From: Stephanodiscus triporus
Taxonomy: Eukaryota > Bacillariophyta > Thalassiosirophyceae > Thalassiosirales > Thalassiosiraceae
Length of the DNA stretch: 21,251 bases
Reading direction: 5' to 3'
Assembly (NCBI GenBank): GCA_036939755.1
Contig: JALLAZ010000581.1
Span: 1 to 21,251 of the forward strand
Shown here: positions 1 to 7,558 of the stretch, piece by piece
Layout: the number at the start of each line of letters is the position of its first letter
Position numbering within the stretch: position 1 is the stretch's first letter
Notes under the pieces: model-generated
Databases searched by the model: none
What the model was told of the DNA's origin: nothing
The model's input: only the letters and a program-made list of their open reading frames with translations
Translations under genes and position numbers: made by a program

Positions 1-235
1 CTTAGGGTGAGGACGTTGTATATGTCGATGGTCTCCATGTTGACGAATTTCTCGACTCGTCGAGTTCGTCCGCGTTCAGGCTCGGGACGTTAATCGACGC
101 CCAAGTCCCGAGGAGGAGGTCCACCTCTAGCCACCCCCGTTGCTTCTAGCGGTACACCAGTCGCTTCCTCCTGCGCGCGTCTGGCGCGACGTCGACGTCG
201 TCTTCCTCAGGGGGGAGGCGGACGTGTCGTTCCAT
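1..235 (-). pseudogene. SDHAF2: SDHAF2-like (succinate dehydrogenase assembly factor 2) relic, running off the left edge
   Basis: Reading the minus strand from an ATG at 235-233 gives the core of the SDHAF2/SdhE family, the small mitochondrial protein that helps attach FAD to succinate dehydrogenase. Seen directly: RRRKRLVYR, then an in-frame TAG where the family normally has Ser, then KQRGWLEVDLLLGTWASI and NVPSLNADELDE. After that the frame is lost by one base, and EKFVNMETIDIYNVLTL continues in the next frame up to the window edge. The RGxLExDLLLG and IYNVLT blocks are the family hallmarks. One stop plus one single-base deletion in about 75 codons indicates a decayed copy. A sequencing error could explain one lesion but hardly both. 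The 5' limit is uncertain: codons upstream of the ATG stay open (LCGKRPGYDAI), so the original protein may have started earlier. The 3' end lies outside the window. Confidence 0.7.
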
Positions 236-647
236 GATGGCGTCGTATCCGGGCCTTTTCCCACAGAGCCTGCTCGCGAGCCGCGACGGCGTTGTCCGGT
301 CAGGCGTCGTCGCGTCGGGACTTCATCTCACCCGCGCCCCCCATGTAGGCCCGCCGCGTCGTCGTCGTATTGATCGTCGATGCGATGAACCCGACTACGA
401 CTACGGGCGACGACGACGCCTGAGTCGCGCGATTCCGACGGAGGAGCATCGTCCGCAACGCAGACGTGGTGTGGCGGAGATGTAGGGGTCTCGGGCGGCG
501 TTTCAGGCGAGGCGGTGGCTTAGTATGGCAGCGGGCGGCGGCGGCGGACGAGGGCGGTGGCAGTATCGCACGATGAGAGGCTGCGCACTGTGCTGTGTAA
601 GACCACAAATGCGCTAACTAGTTTGCGTCGGGAGGGAAGGCCAGACA
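236..647. other. Intergenic stretch, no gene recognised
   Basis: GC-rich DNA between the SDHAF2-like relic and the glyoxalase promoter. Short overlapping reading frames on both strands are Arg/Pro/Ser-rich and match no family I know; they look like products of CG-rich triplet sequence. The 10-mer GTAAGACCAC occurs near 596 and again near 687, and TCGCA-containing words recur towards the glyoxalase start. Confidence 0.5.
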
Positions 648-665
648 TCGCATTATATAATGCGA
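648..665. promoter_or_regulatory. Perfect 18-bp palindrome with a TATATAA core upstream of glyoxalase I
   Basis: TCGCATTATATAATGCGA reads identically on both strands. It lies 45-62 bp upstream of the glyoxalase ATG at 710. The half-site TCGCA recurs just downstream in ATATCGCATCGCAC (about 671-684). A TATA-box or factor-binding role is inferred from position and symmetry only. Confidence 0.35.
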
Positions 666-709
666 TAAGCATATCGCATCGCACACAGTAAGACCACTCT
701 AGTGTCAAG

Positions 710-1704
710 ATGACGAATCTTATCCTAACCCTACTAGCATTCCCAGCGCTATTGCCTTTCCTCGCCACATCCATCGATGCGTTCACCTTACCCGCAATAA
801 TCATCCGCTCTGGACCGCGCGGGAGGGCGAGGACGGCGTCGTCGTCGTTGTCGTCGTCATCGTCGTCGCCGTCGTCGTTGGTCCCGCTCGACGTCTCGTC
901 CTACATGTCGGGCCCGACGCCGGAGGGAACGGGAGATTTTATCATGCAGCAGACGATGATCCGCGTCAAGGATCCGAGGAAGAGTTTGGACTTCTACTGC
1001 AACGTACTGGGTTTCAAGTTGATACACTATTCGGAGGTGAGATGCGAACGATGCGCGTTGTGATAATTTTTTTTTTTTAACGATCCGAGGCGCGCCTTTG
1101 TCATTTGTGCTTCTCCTCCCCCCCCCTCGAATAATAATATCATGTTTGTTTCGTGTTCAGTTTCCCGAGTGGAAGTTCAACGTATACTTCGTCGGTAAGG
1201 CCCCATCGACGAGGGCGTTCCATCGTGCGTCATTCGTTCGTCCTAGTGATGAAACCTCACATCTCCGTCGTTGCATCGCACGCATGCGCATCCGATATAG
1301 CGCCCGTCTCCTCCGCCGCCGTCCAGCCGACGCCCGCATCCCGACGGACGCACTGCATGAACACGCCCGGGTGCATAGAGCTGACGTGGAATTACGGCAC
1401 CGAGAACGAGGACGGGCGTGTTTACAACACCGGCAACGCCGACGGCGGCTCGCGCGGCGGGTTCGGTCACGTCGGCATCGCAGTCCCGAACGTGTACGAG
1501 GCCTGCGAGAGATTCCGAGACCTGGGGGTGGAATTTCACAAGTCTCCCAACTCCGGCGGGATGAAGGGATTGGCGTTCGTGCGCGATCCCGACGGATACT
1601 TGATCGAGGTGCTGCCGCGGGGGGAGATGATCGTCGAGGCGGTGGATTGCATGGGGGTCGCCCTGGAGGGGGACGGGACGGGATACGTGGACAACGGCAG
1701 GTGA
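710..1704 (+). CDS. GLO1: Glyoxalase I (lactoylglutathione lyase), three exons, probably plastid-targeted
   Basis: Isomerises the methylglyoxal-glutathione hemithioacetal to S-lactoylglutathione. Exons: 710-1036, 1161-1194 and 1301-1704, joined in one frame to 254 residues. Introns are 124 nt (GTGAGA...TTCAG) and 106 nt (GTAAGG...TATAG). The second acceptor was chosen because it restores the frame and gives YFVAPV, as expected after strand [10 protein letters not shown]. All four metal ligands of the family are visible: Gln81 ([13 protein letters not shown]), Glu147 ([11 protein letters not shown]), His177 ([10 protein letters not shown]) and Glu223 ([10 protein letters not shown]). The catalytic domain starts near residue 75. 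In front lies a hydrophobic signal peptide (residues 1-21) with a cleavage context ending in DAF, followed by an Arg/Ser-rich stretch, as in bipartite diatom plastid presequences. The family assignment is firm; plastid location is inferred. Start ATG 710 is the first that supplies a signal peptide. Confidence 0.92.
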
Positions 1705-1958
1705 TATGGGACGACGAGGTCGGCGAATGAGGCGAGGGAGACGAATCCTGTTGCATATGTCTACATAGTTGACTCGAAATCGCTCTTTGTGGCTACAAAA
1801 AAATATCATGTGCAATATAATTGTTGTTCTCTCGGAATACTTATCATGATCAGGCTTTTTATACACTTCTATATTTCCAAGTTTTTTGTTCATTGTAGGT
1901 ATCGGCTGGGGCAGAGTGAACTTAGGCCTCCTTAGAAAGTACTCCAGCATGATCTGTC

Positions 1959-2669
1959 TCATTTACGCAAACCCACGACTATCGCATTTTTCTCCTTGTG
2001 CTTTTCTTCGTCCGTGTACAACCTCACATCGGTGATACCCTCGCCGGCCCAAGTACCGTCCCACAATCCTCTCCGTCAAACAATTCGCCCGTCATAGGAA
2101 ATTGTGCGATTCGGGATTTTCCGACGAATGACATCGAGGACAATTCGTGCCCCTTGGGCAAACAGCATGGTGATAGGACTATTCCCCCCGCCTCCGGTGT
2201 GGGATGGAATATGTCGATGGCCCTCTCGGAGAGCGCCCCGCATAGGTCCATGCCCACCAGGATGCACGATCGGCCGTGCGTACACGTTTGACTCCGAACG
2301 ATGTTGGATATCTCGTCAAACATACCGTCGGTCATGATGTCTGGCGCGGACATACTGGGTACGTCCGTCATTCGCAAAGTGGGGCATCGCGTGTGGCATC
2401 GAATTGTCAATCACAAAGAAGTGGTTGCTGTTGCCGCCGCCATGACTTTCGTTTGCGGTGTCCATCGCCCCGCAAAGCATCGTGGTGATGCCCTTCCCGC
2501 AACATGAATTGATCAGGAAAATATTCTCGAAGGCGAAGACGTCAATCGTGATTCGAGGAATGCCACCGCTCGCATTATTATTATTATCCAAACCCAATCC
2601 CTTGCAGTATTCATGCCCGGCATGTAGGACCCTGAGTGATTCGCTGATTGCCTTCCGCAGCGTGATACT
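1959..2669 (-). pseudogene. Frameshifted methyltransferase-like gene relic
   Basis: Minus-strand coding similarity is split over frames. From about 2669 to 2400 one frame reads LRVLHAGHEYCKGLGL, then IDVFAFENIFLINSCCGKG and FFVIDN, like motif I of class I SAM-dependent methyltransferases with a CCGKG loop. From about 2400 to 2060 a second frame reads ILVGMDLCGALSERAIDIF and GGIVLSPCCLPK, resembling the HLCG...PCC pattern of TRM13/METTL25-type enzymes, with Asp in place of His. The first frame then returns and ends DVRLYTDEEKHKEKNAIVVG LRK-stop at 1961-1959, a typical C-terminal strand pair. At least two compensating indels are needed, with no plausible splice sites at either switch. TAG|AG at about 2670 could be an old intron acceptor, so further exons may lie upstream. 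The exact subfamily is not certain. Loss of frame argues for a pseudogene. Confidence 0.5.
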
Positions 2670-2744
2670 CTATGCAGCATATTTTTATGTTTCTATGAAA
2701 TAAACAATGAGAAGAAAGCGAATTATGTGTTAACACACATGCAG

Positions 2745-2775
<31 letters not shown>
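2745..2775. repeat. (CAT)n microsatellite
   Basis: About ten uninterrupted CAT units in the intergenic region. Confidence 0.95.
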
Positions 2776-3120
2776 GTGGCAATATATCATACATACGATA
2801 TTGAATCAAAATTGGAATTTCCACCACCAAGTGAAAATACTCACGCCTTGCCATTCGAGTGTAAGTACCATCTGCTGATACAGGTACTTCCGTGAGTAAC
2901 ATACTTCCTCTGCCTCTGCCCCCTGCGCCCACTACTCATACCGTCACCGCCGGCATGGTGGCGCTTGTCAACCCACATCCGCCCCCATGACGGATTCCTA
3001 CCCGGACGATATCCGGCCCATGCTCGTTGGATATTTGACAAGGGTGTTGCTGGTCGGACAAAATTGGCACGTCCCTCCTCCTGGTGTCGTAGCACCTCGT
3101 CGACTAATACGACAACTAGG

Positions 3121-3176
<56 letters not shown>
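3121..3176. repeat. (ATC)n microsatellite
   Basis: About 18 uninterrupted ATC units. The tract produces artificial poly-Ile, poly-Ser, poly-Asp or poly-Met stretches in overlapping frames. Confidence 0.95.
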
Positions 3177-3731
3177 TGTCATCATTGCGCGACGAAGATT
3201 CAGGAGGTCGACGACCAATCTGTTGCCCGTGTTCGACGGCCACGTCCATCGCCGGACATGCCAACAAAAATACCGCCATTCGAACTAACGTTCCCGAAAA
3301 ATGTGCCCCCCGCGTTCGTCGATTTCCTCCACGGCCTCCCGCCTCCCTTCCTTATCCCGTGCATGATCGGACGATCGTCGGACGATGCGGGGCGTAGTAA
3401 CGATATACGTTTTATCCACTCGATGTCGTGCCCAATTGCGCGGCATCGTGCGGATGTGTGGCAATGCGAGGGTCGCGTTCCCTCGGGAAAAATGTCGTTC
3501 GTTGTCTGTGATGTTGTAAAAGGTGTAGAGGAGGGAGCAGGTGGCGAGCAGGTGGCGGGAAAGCCCCCCAGTCAGTCTGGCCTTTTCCCGTCAGACATAA
3601 AGAGACAAGGCACGCTTACGTACACGTGGAAGTAAAATGATGTGGAGAGATGTTGTGACGTTTTTTTCATGTCCCCGGGAACCCTCCGCCGGCCCGGCGG
3701 CACACACATCAACTTTTGAACCACTCTCTCG

Positions 3732-3735
<4 letters not shown>

Positions 3736-3768
<33 letters not shown>
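3736..3768. repeat. (GA)n tract in the 5' flank of the MFS transporter gene
   Basis: About 16 GA units, 60-92 bp before the ATG at 3828. A similar and longer tract lies just before the KUP start. Confidence 0.95.
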
Positions 3769-3771
<3 letters not shown>

Positions 3772-3827
3772 CTAGGTAGAGAGAACACAAACCCTCGCGG
3801 GGCGAGACACTTATATCGTAAAACAGC

Positions 3828-4767
3828 ATGCGAACGACATCGAGATTCTCGTCGTGGTCGTTGTCGTCGTCGTCGATGACTGGGGGGGGGAGAAATGTCC
3901 GCCGCCCATTCGCGCTCGTCTGCCTCCTGTGGCCTGCGGTCGTGGTCTCGGCCTTCGCGTCTTCGTCGTCCTCGTCGTCCTCGTCGTCCTCGTCGTATTC
4001 TTCTTCTCCTTCTCCTTCTTCTTCTTCTTCTCTCCTCCCCGCGACTACGACGATGACGAGGACGTTCCGCCCGCCGCGCGACGAGTACGACGACGACGAC
4101 AGGCATCGTCTCCCCCGCCGTCGTCTCGCGACGTCGACGACGACGAGGGGCCTCCACCTCTCCGTTCCCCGCGGCGGCGCGTCGATGTCGATGTCGATGT
4201 CGATGTCGTCGTCGACGTCGTCGTCGTCGTCGTCGATCGTCGCCGCGATCGCGTCCGGCGTGTCGTCGATGATCACCACCCCGACGGGCGCGTTCAACGC
4301 CGCCCTCGCGCTGTTGGGAATGTCCGCCGGGGCGATGAGGCTGTACGACGCGATCGAGAGGAGGGGGAGGGTCGGGGAAGAAGAAGGAGATGTGGACGTC
4401 GACGGGGGGGAGAAGATCGAGAAGCGGGGGGGGAAGGATCCGAGGGTCGTATCGCTTCAACGACGATTCCTCTCGGTCTTCTGGCTGTTGAGGATGGCCG
4501 ATTGGCTGCAGGTGAGAGAGAGACTGATAAAAAGATTACAAAGATTGGGAGGAGGAGTAGGCGGGGGGAGGGGGGCGAGAGAGATATCTTGACTACGGCG
4601 ATGCATCTATCGGGATGGGTCGGATAGATACTATTGATAGTGCGAGCGTGACGACGACTGCTCGGACTGTCGTCGTCAGGGAAAGGGGGCGAATTCGGCG
4701 AACGGGCATTACCCTCACTTCCCACGAACGCCCCGGAACGACGAACAAACTCCATCGTTACGCAATC

Positions 4768-4801
<34 letters not shown>

Positions 4802-6277
4802 GTTCGCTCGAATCTAATAACCCTCTCTCTCCTCCGTCTATCCATCACTCCATCTCTCTATCTCCTTCTCCGACAGGGACCTTACTTCTACCAGGTCTAC
4901 GCGTCCAAGAACTTCGGCGCGTCCGCGACGGCATCGTCCACGGCCGTCGCTTGGGTATCCCGACTCTTCCTCACGGGATTCGCGTCCACGGCCCTATTCG
5001 GTCCAATGGTCGGACGACTCTGCGACGCGTACGGTCGGAAGGCCGGGACGCTTGCCTTCTCGATATTGTACAGCCTCGGCGCGTGCAGCACGAAGAGCGA
5101 CGTCCTCGGATTGTTGATCCTCGGGCGCGTATTGGGGGGCATAGGCACGAGTTTGTTATTCAGCGCCCCGGAGGCGTGGCTGGTCGGGGAGGCGGGTAGG
5201 ACGGGCGTCGGATCGAGCCTCGGCGAGACGTTCGGCCTCGCTTACGCGGGCGATTCGATCGTGGCGATACTCGCCGGTCAGATGGCCGGGGCGGCGGCGT
5301 CGTCGCGCGGTCCCACGGGCCCGTTCGAGCTGTCGGTCGCGTTCCTGATGTTGGGAGGACTCCTGGCCTCGTTCCTTTGGAAGGAGAACGTCGCCGGCGG
5401 AGGAGGAGGGGTCGGCGGCGAGGGGGGAAACGACGGCGGTGCGAAGTCGAAGGGCGACGCCGACGTCGCGAAACCGACCATACGGGACGCCATCGGGGTC
5501 GTCAGATCGGATCCCAAGATCATGCTCGTCGGGGCCATCCAATCGATGTTCGAGGCCGCCATGTACATCTTCGTCCTGAATTGGCCCCCTGCCGTGAGCG
5601 GGGCCATCGAGTCGTACTTCTCGAAGTTCGCGACGGCGAATTCGTCGCGATCGGCGATCGGCACCCCCTACGGGACGGTCTTCTCGTGTTTCATGGCGTG
5701 CTGCCTCCTCGGATCGACGTTGTTCGGACGATTGACGTCATTGACTGGAAGGCCGGATGCGAGGACGGGGAAAGTCAGGAAGGCGATTACCACGGAGAGC
5801 TTCGCGGCGGGGATGTTGGCGTTGGCGACCACTGCCATGGGAGTCGCCACCTTGTCAATCGGCTCGTCCGCCCCGCCCATCTTCGTCACCATGTTGACGT
5901 CGCTCCCCATCCTATCTCCCGTCGCCGCACTATGCAGTAATGTATCTACGTTTCTGTCATCGCCCGGATCGATCCTGTCTGTGCTCATGCTCAGTCTGTT
6001 CCTATTCGAATCTTGCGTCGGCATGTACTTCCCGACGATTGGGACGCTACGATCTAAGTACTTCCCAGACAGCCACCGCAGCGTGGTGATGAATTTATTC
6101 GGCATACCACTGAATGTCATGGTCGTCACGGTATTCTTGAGCATAGAGAAGTTGGGGGTTCAGGGCGCCCTGGGGGTGAGCACCGCGGCCTTGGCAGTGG
6201 CAACGGCGTGTGGACTGAAGTTGAAGGGGTTGGTTGACGGGGCAGTCGAAGGGGAGAGGGGGAGAATCAAGGTGTAG
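3828..6277 (+). CDS. MFSD5: MFSD5/MOT2-type major-facilitator transporter, two exons
   Basis: Family members are described as molybdate-anion transporters. Exon 1 is 3828-4511 and exon 2 is 4877-6277; the 365-nt intron (GTGAGA...GACAG) separates RMADWLQ from GPYFYQVY, rejoining the family block. The product has 694 residues, longer than the roughly 450 usual, because of an N-terminal extension of about 200 residues. MFS motif A is seen as GRLCDAYGRK (residues 274-283), and the family-specific RVLGGIGTSLLFSAPEAWL at 312-330; further hydrophobic segments run to residue 690. The extension holds a signal-like segment (FALVCLLWPAVVVSAFA), Ser-rich runs from TCG repeats and an Asp/Glu-rich piece. 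The AF junction suggests plastid targeting, which is inferred. A second ATG at 3876 (Met17, MTGGG...) would give a more typical signal peptide. A GA microsatellite lies just upstream and a truncated inverted copy lies downstream. Confidence 0.88.
4771..4798. repeat. (CTAT)n tetranucleotide microsatellite in the MFS intron
   Basis: About seven CTAT units inside the 365-nt intron of the MFSD5-like gene, about 80 nt before its acceptor. Confidence 0.9.
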
Positions 6278-6376
6278 GGTTGTCTGAACACGATGTACTC
6301 TATTCGTGTAAAATTAGATTGCCTTGATTTCTAGCACTATTTAATATAATATTATTTAGACCAGGTTTTTAACTGC

Positions 6377-6637
6377 TTATGGACATGAGATAAAAAGTCG
6401 CCCGAACATGGGACCGAATAGGGCCGTGGATGCGAATCCCGTGAGGAAGAGGCGGGATACCCAAGCGACGGCCGTGGATGATGCCGTCGCGGACGCGGCG
6501 AAGTTCTTGGACGCGTAGACCTGATAGAAACAAGGTCCCTTTCAGAGAGGGCGATAGAGAGATAGAGAGACACATAAAGTAGAAAGAAAGATTAGAAAAA
6601 GGTTATTAGATTTGAGCGAACAAAAGGTAGACAGAAT

Positions 6638-6676
<39 letters not shown>

Positions 6677-7070
6677 GCTGTGTGAAGGGTTTCGTTCGAT
6701 TGCTGCGTTCCCCCTTTCCTTTACGACAGCGCACTCTCATTCTCATTCTCACGTCTCCACCCGTCCATCCCGATGTATCGCTGTTATCTAGATTTTCTCT
6801 CCGTCTCACTCACCTGCAGCCAATTGGCCATCCGCAACAACAAGAAGACCGCCAGGTAACGTCGCTGAAGCGATTTGACCCTCGGATCCTCCCCCCCCCC
6901 CTCATCGATCTTCTCGACATCGTCTTCCCCGACACCGCCACCGACCCCATCACACAGCCTCAGTGCCACGGCGAACGCGCATAATATCGCGAGGGCGGCG
7001 TCGAACACGCCATCGGGGGCGGACGCGATCGACGACTTAGACGTCGCTGCGACAACGACCGCAGTCGCGG
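6377..7070 (-). pseudogene. Truncated inverted partial copy of the MFSD5-like gene
   Basis: Minus-strand exon 1 copy, about 7070-6814: VFDAALAILCAFAVALRL, then DPRVKSLQRRYLAVFLLLRM and ANWLQ, followed by GTGAGTGAG. Exon 2 copy, 6538-6377: GPCFYQVYASKNFAASATAS, then STAVAWVSRLFLTGFASTAL and FGPMFGRL, after which homology stops and FISCP-stop follows. The parent breaks at the same WLQ|GP junction, so intron position is conserved (275 nt here; the acceptor is AAAG instead of ACAG). No ATG precedes the exon 1 homology: the frame is open back to a TAA near 7135 without a start, and the signal region is missing. Only about 54 of 466 exon 2 codons remain. It lies tail-to-tail about 100 bp behind its parent. 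Splicing still looks possible, so a short transcript cannot be excluded. Confidence 0.8.
6638..6676. repeat. (GA)n tract within the intron of the inverted MFS copy
   Basis: Interrupted GA repeat (one AAAG interruption). It has no obvious counterpart in the parent's intron, which has CTAT repeats instead. Confidence 0.9.
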
Positions 7071-7125
7071 CAGCGGCCTCCGCGCTCAGGACGATCTCGA
7101 GCTTCGGACGACGTATTTCGCTCGT

Positions 7126-7479
7126 ATGACATTAGCCGTTCATTAGGTTGGGTCGCTGCCTATGATATTGTAGTATGACGTGCACCGGCGACATTTCAAA
7201 GAAGATGTGTATTTATGAGCTGTGACTACTAAGGGCATCTCGCAATGGCATGAGCAGGTCGGAAAGCCGGAGAGAACTTCTTGCCTCATTCGTATCTATT
7301 TATTCCTACGTACCATATCTACTTACACTTATTGTCGACAAAAAAATTAAGAAATGAGAACTCCTCCACAATCTCTTATCTTTTTTCGTTGTGTCGTTGT
7401 CTTCACTGTGTCAACGCTTCGTATAATGGTGAAGCCGGATATCCGACCATTCTAGTAAGCATAACCATCTATAGAGAGC

Positions 7480-7482
<3 letters not shown>
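7126..7482. other. 5' flank of the KUP gene, no gene recognised
   Basis: AT-richer DNA than the MFS region. It holds no open frame of note besides one that runs into the GA tract and gives artificial Arg-Glu repeats. It probably contains the KUP promoter and 5' leader. Confidence 0.5.

Positions 7483-7538
<56 letters not shown>
7483..7538. repeat. (AG)n microsatellite immediately upstream of KUP
   Basis: About 28 AG units ending 20 bp before the KUP ATG at 7559, so it probably lies in the 5' leader or core promoter. Confidence 0.95.
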
Positions 7539-7541
<3 letters not shown>

Positions 7542-7558
7542 TAATCTCTCACAATATT

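Larger units (their letters stand above)
2670..3735. other. Intergenic stretch with ATC microsatellites, no secure gene
   Basis: The two ATC tracts are listed separately. A minus-strand frame from 3279 to 2998 begins hydrophobically (MAVFLLACPAMDVAV), passes through the ATC tract as poly-Asp and ends with CQFCPTSNTLVKYPTS. It could be an upstream exon of the methyltransferase-like relic, but I cannot connect it. A plus-strand open frame at 3258-3635 (125 codons) matches nothing I recognise. Confidence 0.4.

Noticed and set aside
3258..3635. 125-codon plus-strand open frame as a gene
   Set aside because: No family resemblance and no support from context.
3591..4460. Long minus-strand open frame (289 codons) opposite the MFS exon 1
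   Set aside because: Arg/Asp runs come from TCG/GAC repeats read antisense; the plus strand carries the transporter with a consistent splice site.
7281..7544. Plus-strand frame ending in Arg-Glu repeats
   Set aside because: Its C-terminal half is only the AG microsatellite translated; no family features.
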